Assembly (NCBI RefSeq): GCF_000760595.1
Contig: NZ_BBNM01000016.1
Span: 1 to 64,000 of the forward strand
Origin: Acinetobacter soli
Lineage (GTDB): Bacteria; Pseudomonadota; Gammaproteobacteria; Pseudomonadales; Moraxellaceae
Direction: 5' to 3'
Length of the DNA: 64,000 nucleotides
This document shows, in pieces, positions 48,056-55,176 of the stretch (within the stretch, counting starts at the first letter, position 1; every line of letters starts with the position of its first letter). The notes beneath the pieces were generated by a model that worked only from the letters and a program-made list of their open reading frames with translations, was not told where the DNA came from and searched no databases. A program made the position numbers and the translations under genes.

Positions 48056-48351
48056 GTTTGCTATAGGTAACTCTAAACTGAGGCTAAAAAATAAATCAGG
48101 ATAAACAACTGACCGACAAAGCTTGATTAAGAATCGATATCATTTAAATACTTGTTTTTACAGGTATAAATAGGAGTACAACTAATAAAAAGTGTGCAAC
48201 AAAAAAAGCAATAAAAGATTATAAATCAGTTATTTAAATCCATTTCATGGATTTAAATAACAAATATCAATAAAAGGAATTGTTCGATTGCTAGTTTTTT
48301 GCCTAAAATAGGCAAGTTTTAACGAAAACCATATTTTAGGTAGCTGTCGCC
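48056..48351. other. 296-base intergenic region between BLUF gene and fdxA
   Basis: No gene. It holds a 33-base palindrome at 48229-48261 and a short stem at 48299-48315 (TTGCCT / AGGCAA). The second is close to fdxA and could act in its leader. Confidence 0.5.
48229..48261. repeat. TTTAAAT-type perfect palindrome, copy 2
   Basis: Fifteen-base perfect arms, GTTATTTAAATCCAT and its complement, around 3 bases. No T run follows, so it is probably not a terminator. Related repeats lie at 11989-12021 and 50365-50389. Confidence 0.65.
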
Positions 48352-48675
48352 ATGACCTTTGTTGTCACTGAAAACTGTATTAAATGTAAATATCAAGATT
48401 GCGTAGAAGTCTGCCCAGTTGACTGTTTCTATGAAGGTCCAAACTTTCTTGTCATCAATCCAGATGAGTGTATCGACTGTGCGCTTTGCGAGCCAGAATG
48501 TCCTGCAAACGCTATTTTCTCTGAAGATGAATTACCTGAAGGTCAGGAAGTCTTTATTGAACTTAATGCAGAATTAGCACAAAAATGGCCAAACATTACC
48601 CAAATTGGTGATCAGCCTGCAGATCGCGAAGAATGGAATGGCAAAGCAGATAAGCTTCAATATCTAGAGAAGTAA
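48352..48675 (+). CDS. fdxA: 7Fe ferredoxin FdxA
   Basis: 107-residue ferredoxin. Two cysteine clusters [21 protein letters not shown] and [17 protein letters not shown] bind a 3Fe-4S and a 4Fe-4S centre, the bacterial 7Fe type. The extended C-terminal tail ending [19 protein letters not shown] is characteristic of FdxA. Electron carrier with unknown partner. Monocistronic, with a terminator after it. Confidence 0.94.
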   Translation: MTFVVTENCIKCKYQDCVEVCPVDCFYEGPNFLVINPDECIDCALCEPECPANAIFSEDELPEGQEVFIELNAELAQKWPNITQIGDQPADREEWNGKADKLQYLEK

Positions 48676-48681
48676 TCAATT

Positions 48682-48709
48682 AAGGATCAGCACTGTCTGG
48701 TCCTTTTTT
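48682..48709 (+). terminator. Rho-independent terminator after fdxA
   Basis: Stem AAGGATCAG / CTGGTCCTT with one G-U pair, followed by T residues; directly after the stop codon. Confidence 0.87.
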
Positions 48710-48803
48710 ATACCTCAAATCAACATTTGATTGCAAAAATTTCATAATTCTAAGACCATTTTAGATTAAAATAGCGACTTTAAAATAAGTTGTTGATTTT
48801 GTT

Positions 48804-49526
48804 ATGTCTAAGGTTTTGAAAGGTTTGCTTGCATTCAGCCTGATTCCGGTCATGATGGTTGGTTGTACCACAACCTCTCAAAAAAAAGCGACAATTCATG
48901 ACATTCCTCGTGGTCATCGTATACACATTCCTCAAGAAACGATTTCAATTGAACGCCCTGTTCGTCCTAAAATAACCCCAAGTTCATACTTATACTGGCT
49001 TGAAAACCCGACAAATCGTGCGCAAGTTCAAGATTATCAGGCGTTTTTAACTCGCAACGATGTTGCCAATATTGTGCCAAATTACGAATTACTCCGTACA
49101 GCACGTGACTGGCAAAAATGCGGTCGCTCAGAATATGCCGTACCTAATCGTGAATTATGGAATAACGCCCTTCCTACACTTCGTGTCTTGAAATATCTGG
49201 TGGCTGCCAAAATTTTGACAGACTTTGAAGTCACATCGGTCTACCGCGATTTACCACTTAATCAGTGTGCAGGTGGCGCAAATTCCTCTCGCCATCTATT
49301 CAATTCAGCAATTGATTTTAGAATTGGGCCGGAAATTCCTCAGCCGCAAGATTATGCTTTTATCGAAAATACCAAATTTAAACTCTGTCAATTTTGGTCA
49401 CAACACGGGCAAAGCTTGAATATGGGGCTAGGCTTGTACAGTACTGGACAAATTCATATCGATACGCAAGGCTATCGTACATGGGGGCCTGACCACAGCA
49501 GAAACAGTTCGATGTGTAATTTTTAA
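48804..49526 (+). CDS. M15-family peptidase-like lipoprotein
   Basis: 240 residues. The signal peptide ends in a lipobox with Cys21 (MVGC). The C-terminal half has VTSVYRD, SSRHLFNSAIDFR (H164, D171) and GQIHIDTQGYRTWG (H218), the zinc site of M15A metallopeptidases, which cleave D,D bonds or crosslinks in peptidoglycan. Four further cysteines (106, 155, 195, 238) may form disulfides. Probable outer-membrane-anchored cell-wall enzyme. A strong terminator follows. Confidence 0.82.
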   Translation: MSKVLKGLLAFSLIPVMMVGCTTTSQKKATIHDIPRGHRIHIPQETISIERPVRPKITPSSYLYWLENPTNRAQVQDYQAFLTRNDVANIVPNYELLRTARDWQKCGRSEYAVPNRELWNNALPTLRVLKYLVAAKILTDFEVTSVYRDLPLNQCAGGANSSRHLFNSAIDFRIGPEIPQPQDYAFIENTKFKLCQFWSQHGQSLNMGLGLYSTGQIHIDTQGYRTWGPDHSRNSSMCNF

Positions 49527-49551
49527 TTGATTGATACGAGTGGCACCCAAT

Positions 49552-49578
49552 AGAGATCGATTTGATCTCTTTTTTTAT
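49552..49578 (+). terminator. Rho-independent terminator after the M15 gene
   Basis: Perfect stem AGAGATC / GATCTCT with a 5-base loop and a long T run. Confidence 0.88.
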
Positions 49579-49666
49579 TTTATTTTTTGATTTCCTTGCC
49601 AAATCTCATAGAATTGTCAGGTTTTTAAATACACTTCCCTCTCTTAGGACTAAAGGTATACTTGCA

Positions 49667-50335
49667 ATGCAACAGCAGTGGAACGACATTGATCACTATA
49701 TTGAATCAAAATTAATTCCAGAAGATGCAAATCTTAAATTTGCCCTGAACAATACCTCAGCTCAGGGTTTTCCAGATCACTTGGCTGTTGCTCCCAATCA
49801 AGGCATGTTATTGCAAATGCTCATTCAGATGAATAAATGCAAACGCGTTTTGGAACTTGGCACATTTGCAGCGTATAGTACTTTATGGTTGGCACGGGTG
49901 CTTCCAGAAGACGGTTATCTCATGACTATTGAAGGGCGAGACAATCACGCTGCGCTAGCACAGCAAAATATTGATCAGGCGAATCTAGCCGTACCAATTG
50001 AGTTAAAGGTGGGCCGTGCAGCAGAAATTTTAGCGGCAATAGACGCCAGCACTTTCGAACCTTTCGATTTTATTTTTATAGATGCAGATAAACAAAGTTA
50101 TCCTGAATATTTAGAGTTAAGCCTTAACTTATCGCATTCTGGTACAGTCATTGTTTTAGACAATGTGATTCGCGCTGGCGCACTTATCGATACCGAAAAC
50201 CAGCGTCCAAGTATCGAAGGTATCCGCTCTACTTTTGAACTCATGCAGAATCATCCGCGACTTTTGTCGTCTACAGCGCTTCAAACTGTGGGTTCGAAAG
50301 GACATGATGGTTTTGCAATCGCGATAGTCAAATAG
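49667..50335 (+). CDS. SAM-dependent O-methyltransferase
   Basis: 222-residue member of the catechol-O-methyltransferase-like family (Methyltransf_3). Motifs are VLELGTFAAYSTLWLARVLPEDG (SAM binding) and FIFIDADKQSYPEYLEL (metal-binding Asp), then VIVLDNVIRAGALID. The ATG at 49667 is preferred; the frame upstream to 49562 reads through the M15 terminator. The AAAGG ribosome site is 11 bases upstream. Substrate unknown. Convergent with a universal stress protein gene. Confidence 0.88.
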   Translation: MQQQWNDIDHYIESKLIPEDANLKFALNNTSAQGFPDHLAVAPNQGMLLQMLIQMNKCKRVLELGTFAAYSTLWLARVLPEDGYLMTIEGRDNHAALAQQNIDQANLAVPIELKVGRAAEILAAIDASTFEPFDFIFIDADKQSYPEYLELSLNLSHSGTVIVLDNVIRAGALIDTENQRPSIEGIRSTFELMQNHPRLLSSTALQTVGSKGHDGFAIAIVK

Positions 50336-50364
50336 CGATCAAAAAACAGACTTGAATATTTTTT

Positions 50365-50389
50365 GTATTTAAATCAAATATTTAAATAC
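50365..50389. repeat. TTTAAAT-type inverted repeat, copy 3
   Basis: Perfect 10-base arms GTATTTAAAT and ATTTAAATAC around 5 bases. Same core as the palindromes at 11989 and 48229. It lies 3' of the methyltransferase. Confidence 0.6.
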
Positions 50390-50408
50390 AATATTTATGT
50401 TTTTCCAT

Positions 50409-50439
50409 ATAGTTATCCACAACATTTGCGGATAACTAT
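50409..50439. terminator. bidirectional terminator-like hairpin between the methyltransferase and USP genes
   Basis: Perfect 10-base stem ATAGTTATCC / GGATAACTAT with an 11-base loop between convergent genes. The T runs are weak on both sides, so it is rated moderate. Confidence 0.6.
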
Positions 50440-50446
50440 TGTTACA

Positions 50447-51289
50447 TTATTTGGCAACCAGCAACGGCACACTTGCATTTCTGAAAATTGAAGTGGCAAT
50501 ACTTCCCAAAAAGAACTGATGTAATTTACTGTGACTAAATGCACCCAGTACAATCATCTGAATACCAAGCTCTTGCTGATACTCAAGAATATTTTCAGCA
50601 ACATCGCCATAACGATACACGGTTACCACATCAAGTCCTGCTGTTCGAAGGTACTCTTCGGGGTCTTTGAGTACTTCGGGATGATCCCCTACATACAATA
50701 AATGGCATTGTAAAGTTTTGAGTAAATCACTTTGGGAGATTCGTTGCATGATATTTAAGCATGTTGGTGAATACTCGTAGGCAAAGATAAACCGAGTCGG
50801 AATTTTAAAGTTCTCACCCACCGTCATTACGGTACAGTTCGCTCCACGAATAAAATTCTCTACATTACTTCCTATAGGCTTATTTTTTTCAGCGGCACGC
50901 TCACCGACTTTACCAATCACGACAAAGTCTGTTTCTCTGAGCACACTAAAACTTTGCTCTAAGAAATCACCTTTCTCCTGAATCTTTGTACTTTCCAACC
51001 CATACTTATCTAGAATCATTTCCGAGATATGTTTGAGTAGGTTATTACTATAATCGATTGCTAATTCACTTTGTTTTTGTTCAAGTTCTGCAAGCTCTTT
51101 GAGCAACATCGCGTTACTTTCAAATCCAATGACGCCACTAATTTCACCTAAATGGTAGCTTGCAGGATAATAATCTAATACTTGTAAAAGCACCAATTCC
51201 CGTTTGGTTTCTCTTGCTACCCACGCAGCTGCTTCTGCAATTGCATTGATGCAAGGTGAAGAATCAATACATGCGATTACGCGACTCAT
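50447..51289 (-). CDS. tandem-domain universal stress protein
   Basis: 280 residues made of two UspA domains. The first (about 1-150) has the ATP-loop-like GKVGERAAEKNKPIGSNVENFIRGA, the second (about 165-280) GAFSHSKLHQFFLGSIATSIFRNASVPLLV. Tandem UspE-like proteins respond to oxidative or growth-arrest stress; the exact role is unknown. It is divergent from the acidic repeat protein across 337 bases and convergent with the methyltransferase. Confidence 0.85.
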   Translation of the reverse strand: MSRVIACIDSSPCINAIAEAAAWVARETKRELVLLQVLDYYPASYHLGEISGVIGFESNAMLLKELAELEQKQSELAIDYSNNLLKHISEMILDKYGLESTKIQEKGDFLEQSFSVLRETDFVVIGKVGERAAEKNKPIGSNVENFIRGANCTVMTVGENFKIPTRFIFAYEYSPTCLNIMQRISQSDLLKTLQCHLLYVGDHPEVLKDPEEYLRTAGLDVVTVYRYGDVAENILEYQQELGIQMIVLGAFSHSKLHQFFLGSIATSIFRNASVPLLVAK

Positions 51290-51626
51290 ACTTGCCTCTC
51301 TTCTTTAAGGTCTTTGTGCCTAGAGATTTTTTGACATGTTTTTAACTTATCATATTTATTTCAGAATAGGATTTATTTCAGTTATTTTTTTAGATGTCTA
51401 GAATATATAATCCTTTTAATATTACTTTAAGCCCATCAAGGTATGTTTGTGATAAGATTCACATAATTTAACTAAAATATAGAAAAGCTATCAAAAATAA
51501 GAATTTAAGCAGAATTTACAATCATAAAATAGCCGACATTTTTAATTTATTTATTGAGATTTATCACTTTTTTCATTAAAAAGGTTATGCAAATTATTCT
51601 TATGCTAAATAAAAAAGAGGGTTATC
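51290..51626. other. 337-base AT-rich intergenic region
   Basis: Divergent upstream region of the USP and acidic-protein genes. No gene. Near its right end the 14-mer TTATGCTAAATAAA (51600-51613) recurs at 58932-58945 upstream of the secretion operon. A strong GAGGG ribosome site precedes the acidic protein. Confidence 0.45.
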
Positions 51627-52634
51627 ATGTTTTCATTATTTACCGGGAAACTTAGCAGTGTTTTAACAACTGTATTTCAAGGACTGACTCAAGCTGTGGG
51701 CAAAATTGTTGATGCTGTTGTAACAGCAGCTGAAACAATTACTGATGTTGTGGTCGACTCAGTCGTTACACCTGTGGTTGACGTTTTAGACCATGTTCCT
51801 GTTTTAGGTGATGTTGTAGGTTCAGTCACTGGCCTTGTTACATCTACAACTGATAATTTATTCGATACACTTCATAATACCGCTGCAAACATTACTTCTG
51901 GCGATCTTGCTGAAACTGTTGGCGATCTTGTCACAGACACCACTGGTTTAGTAACTAACTTAGTGACTGACACAGCTTCTACACTTGATTCAATTTCAAC
52001 AACATTGGTCGATGCGGCTCAAGACATTCCTGTAGTCGGTGAAGTGGTTGAATCTGTTTCTAATCTTGTGACTTCAACTTTAGAAAATGTTTCTACAACT
52101 GCTGAAAATCTGTATGGCAACCTTGTTGAAGGTGATTTACTGGGTGCTGTAACCGATTTACTTTCTGATACAACGTCTGTAGCGGGTAATCTGGTAACTG
52201 ACGTATCTACAACTGTAGGTGATGTTCTTGACAGCACTGACGTTGTTACAAACTACGTGACTCAAGTGCCTGTACTTGGCGGTGTAATTGCGGGTGTTCT
52301 AGATTCTGTAGACAACGTTGTAGATACCGTTGGTGACGTGGGCCAGTATGTTGCTGACGTTGATCCAGTTCAATTGGTCAGCGATCTTCTTAATGCACCA
52401 GCGGAAACACTAGGCACAGTTGTTGTTGATGTTGCAGGTGTTGTTGCCGATCTTGCTGACGACCTTAACCCATTGGTTGCTTCTACTGCTTCAACACCAG
52501 TATTGGGTGCAGTAGTTGAAACTGTAACTGATGCAGTAGATTTAGTTTCAGGTACAGTTGCATCTGTAGGCACAGGCTTACAAGGCTTTAATGCACTTGA
52601 CGAATTGATTAACAGCACTCTTTCTCCTGTTTAA
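51627..52634 (+). CDS. highly acidic four-repeat protein, unknown function
   Basis: 335 residues with 46 acidic residues, two lysines, no arginine, no cysteine and no tryptophan; valine and threonine dominate. A motif PV(L/V)G recurs at residues 58, 135, 215 and 291, spacing 76-80, followed each time by hydrophobic V-rich sequence (GDVVGSVTGLV, GEVVESVSNLV, GGVIAGVLDSV, GAVVETVTDAV). The whole protein is thus four repeats of about 78 residues. No RTX nonapeptides and no clear Sec signal peptide. It lies beside a type I secretion operon and may be its substrate, a surface or lipid-interacting protein; that is inference. Confidence 0.75.
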   Translation: MFSLFTGKLSSVLTTVFQGLTQAVGKIVDAVVTAAETITDVVVDSVVTPVVDVLDHVPVLGDVVGSVTGLVTSTTDNLFDTLHNTAANITSGDLAETVGDLVTDTTGLVTNLVTDTASTLDSISTTLVDAAQDIPVVGEVVESVSNLVTSTLENVSTTAENLYGNLVEGDLLGAVTDLLSDTTSVAGNLVTDVSTTVGDVLDSTDVVTNYVTQVPVLGGVIAGVLDSVDNVVDTVGDVGQYVADVDPVQLVSDLLNAPAETLGTVVVDVAGVVADLADDLNPLVASTASTPVLGAVVETVTDAVDLVSGTVASVGTGLQGFNALDELINSTLSPV

Positions 52635-52654
52635 CAACTTAAATTTTACATGAG

Positions 52655-52688
52655 AAAAAAAGGCCCTAGTTCATAGGGTCTTTTTTAT
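52655..52688. terminator. bidirectional terminator between acidic-protein and acyltransferase genes
   Basis: A run, stem GGCCCTA / TAGGGTC (one G-T mismatch), then T run. The stop codon of the acyltransferase lies in the T-rich side. Confidence 0.88.
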
Positions 52689-53299
52689 TGTCGTAATCGA
52701 ATAAATCGAGCAGGATTTCCTGCAACAACATGCTGCGAGTCGATATTTTTAGTCACCATACTGTTCATACCTACAACTGCATGCGCACCAATTGTCACGC
52801 CATCTTTCACCCCTACATGCGCTCCAAGCCAGACATCCTTTTCAATACGAATGCCCTGTGATCTTACTGGCTGTTGATAAATGGGTTGATCAAAACTCAT
52901 ACCATGATCAAAGGCATATAAATGACAATACGCCGCAAGACGCACTTGATCACCCAAGGTAATGCCGACCCGTCCACCATCTAATATGCAATGATGGTTA
53001 ATGGCAACTTCAGATCCAATATGCAATGGACCATGCAATACACAATCGGCTGCAATAAAACTGTTATCGCCGATGATAATTTTTCGTCCCGGCTCGGCAA
53101 AAATATGTGCAAGTGGCGATATAAAGCAGTTTTGACCGATTTCAACCGTTTCCATATCCATCAGATAAGTCTGATAGTCACGTTGCCATTCATCTGCCCA
53201 TTCCCGATGTTTGGGTTTTAAAGTCCAGTACAGCCATGGCATGTAATTCAAACGATGTTTGTGCTGCTCTCGATATTTGAGTAAAGGATCATTGTTCAT
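52685..53299 (-). CDS. hexapeptide-repeat acyltransferase (left-handed beta-helix)
   Basis: 204 residues. Hexapeptide repeats run from about residue 60 to 190 (IIIGDNSFIAADCVLHGPLHIGSEV, VWLGAHVGVKDGVTIGAHAVVGMNSMVTKNI), ending AGNPARFIRL, the signature of maltose/galactoside O-acetyltransferases. The catalytic histidine is probably in YAFDHGM. It acetylates an unknown sugar or other hydroxyl. It overlaps the upstream yigZ gene by 11 bases, so the two are co-transcribed. Confidence 0.85.
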   Translation of the reverse strand: MNNDPLLKYREQHKHRLNYMPWLYWTLKPKHREWADEWQRDYQTYLMDMETVEIGQNCFISPLAHIFAEPGRKIIIGDNSFIAADCVLHGPLHIGSEVAINHHCILDGGRVGITLGDQVRLAAYCHLYAFDHGMSFDQPIYQQPVRSQGIRIEKDVWLGAHVGVKDGVTIGAHAVVGMNSMVTKNIDSQHVVAGNPARFIRLRQ

Positions 53300-53888
53300 C
53301 TTGCGGTTGTATTCTCTTTAATTTTTCTCGCCCCCGAGTGACATGATTAATCTTGAGCGATAATGGCTCAATCTGATCAATTTCGACATCAGCCTCTACG
53401 ATTACACCCTCAGCTGTAAAGTTGCTGGTATACACGATTTGATGTTGTTTTAGTTCATATTCAAGAATCGACCATTCATTGAAATGGCAACTAAAGTGAA
53501 TAGATTCTTTATGGATAAGCGGTTTTTTCTCTGCACGTGACAGGCATTGCCCCGCACAGCCACCATAAGCACGCACCAGCCCACCTGTACCTAGCTTGAT
53601 GCCACCAAACCAACGGTTGACGATTACCAGAATATTCGTCAGCTGATTTCCTTCAATTGTCGCCAGAATCGGACGACCTGCTGTACCGGAAGGTTCTCCG
53701 TCATCATTAAAACGTAATTGATTACCGATCTTCCATGCCCAGCATTGATGTGCCGTCGAGTGATCGTAATATTGATCCAAATATGCTTTGATCTGATGCT
53801 CAGTCTCTACAGGAATAGCGATTGCCTGAAAGCGACTTTTTTTTATTTCCTCTTCATATGAAACAACTTCGCTAATCGTAAACGCCAT
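53289..53888 (-). CDS. yigZ: YigZ/IMPACT family protein
   Basis: About 199 residues. The IMPACT N-terminal domain shows KKSRFQAIA, AHQCWAWKI, FNDDGEPSGTAGRPIL and VIVNRWFGGIKLGTGGLVRAYGGC, the family signature; a small ferredoxin-like C-terminal domain follows. Implicated in translation control in eukaryotic relatives; bacterial role uncertain. ATG 53888 is preferred over ATG 53897 or GTG 53900. It lies downstream of the secretion operon terminator and leads into the acyltransferase. Confidence 0.9.
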   Translation of the reverse strand: MAFTISEVVSYEEEIKKSRFQAIAIPVETEHQIKAYLDQYYDHSTAHQCWAWKIGNQLRFNDDGEPSGTAGRPILATIEGNQLTNILVIVNRWFGGIKLGTGGLVRAYGGCAGQCLSRAEKKPLIHKESIHFSCHFNEWSILEYELKQHQIVYTSNFTAEGVIVEADVEIDQIEPLSLKINHVTRGREKLKRIQPQDEQ

Positions 53889-53951
53889 ATTACCCATCAC
53901 ACACTGTACAAGACCGAAATTATACGCAATTTCTAGATATAATTTCGATAG

Positions 53952-53983
53952 AAAAAAGCCCCGATCAGTGTCGGGGCTTTTTT
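53952..53983 (-). terminator. Rho-independent terminator after the type I secretion operon
   Basis: A run, stem GCCCCGA / TCGGGGC with a 6-base loop, and T run on the minus strand. A strong intrinsic terminator directly after the HlyD-family gene. Confidence 0.92.
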
Positions 53984-53985
53984 AC

Positions 53986-55176
53986 TTAACGCTCTCGCAG
54001 CGCTTCTTTCGCTTTGTTAAATGGTTTTAACAAGTAGTCCATAATGGTTTTTTGTCCGGTTTTGATATCAACCGTGGCCACCATACCTGGCGTAATTCCA
54101 AATGCCTTGCCAGATTTATTGTAAAGTTTATCGGAATCGGTACGAATATAAACACGATAGTAAAACTGATCCTGCTTGACTTCATCACGAATCGTATCTG
54201 GTGAAATAAACGTCACCTTGCCTTGCATACCACCGTAAATCGAATAGTCATAAGCGGTAATTTTAACCAATGCTTCTTGCCCCGGACGAATAAAAGCGAT
54301 ATCACGCGGTAAGATACGCGCTTCAATCAATAATTTTTCATCCAATGGCACAATGGTCATTAGTTTACCGTTTTGAGGGATGACACCGCCCAAAGTGGTC
54401 ACTGAAATTTCTTTGACTACACCGCGAACCGGTGCTTTAAATACGGTACGAGATAAAGTATCGGTACGCCCTTTAATCACCTGTTGCTGGGTTTGAACAT
54501 CGGTATTTGATTTTGAAAGCTCTTCACGTGCCTTTACATAATAACTGCTACGCGCATCATTGATTTTATTTTGTAAATCATTTGCTTCACGCTTTAAACG
54601 CAGCACCTCAACCTCACTGGCTGCACCTTTAGCCACTAATGGCTCGGTCATCACCAGTTCTTGTTGAACTAAACGCAAGGCTTGTTGCAAACCCGAAACC
54701 GTTTCTTCTAAATTCGAACGACGCGAGTTATAAAGTGCAGTTTCCTCTTGGACCAGTTTTGGCTCCTTTAGCACCTGCTCAGGAAAAGATAACGGTGTTC
54801 CATTCACCTCAGCACGCAAACGTGCCGAAGTGGCTTGAGCGGCAACCAAAAGTGATTGCGACTCGCCAACATTGGATTCAAAACGTGTTGGATCTAGGAG
54901 TGCAAGTATCTGACCTTTCTCAACAATATCGCCTTCTTTGACATCCAACTTCGTCAAGATACCACCGTCTAGAGATTGAATGACTTGCTCTTTCGATGAC
55001 GGAATAACTTTTCCTGTACCCGTTGATACTTCTTCAAGCTTAAACAACCACGCCCAGACAATTAGAATCAGTAAGGCAATCCCCACAATCCAGATGACAA
55101 AGCTGGCACGAGGTAAAGGTGGCTCTTTATATGAAACATTTAATGAGCGGGATTTTGTTTGTTGTTGATCGCTCAT
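53986..55176 (-). CDS. HlyD-family type I secretion adaptor
   Basis: 396-residue membrane fusion protein. One N-terminal membrane segment (about 25-45) anchors it in the inner membrane; periplasmic biotinyl-lipoyl-like halves (DVKEGDIVEKGQILALLDPTRF and FKAPVRGVVKEISVTTLGGVI) flank a long coiled-coil hairpin (about 110-250). It bridges the ABC transporter and the TolC-type channel, like LapC. It overlaps the ATPase gene by ATGA, the third gene of the operon. Confidence 0.93.
   Translation of the reverse strand: MSDQQQTKSRSLNVSYKEPPLPRASFVIWIVGIALLILIVWAWLFKLEEVSTGTGKVIPSSKEQVIQSLDGGILTKLDVKEGDIVEKGQILALLDPTRFESNVGESQSLLVAAQATSARLRAEVNGTPLSFPEQVLKEPKLVQEETALYNSRRSNLEETVSGLQQALRLVQQELVMTEPLVAKGAASEVEVLRLKREANDLQNKINDARSSYYVKAREELSKSNTDVQTQQQVIKGRTDTLSRTVFKAPVRGVVKEISVTTLGGVIPQNGKLMTIVPLDEKLLIEARILPRDIAFIRPGQEALVKITAYDYSIYGGMQGKVTFISPDTIRDEVKQDQFYYRVYIRTDSDKLYNKSGKAFGITPGMVATVDIKTGQKTIMDYLLKPFNKAKEALRER

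Noticed and set aside
51627..52634. RTX toxin or adhesin repeats in the acidic protein
   Set aside because: No GGxGxDxUx nonapeptides are present; the repeats are PVLG-based, so it is not an RTX protein.
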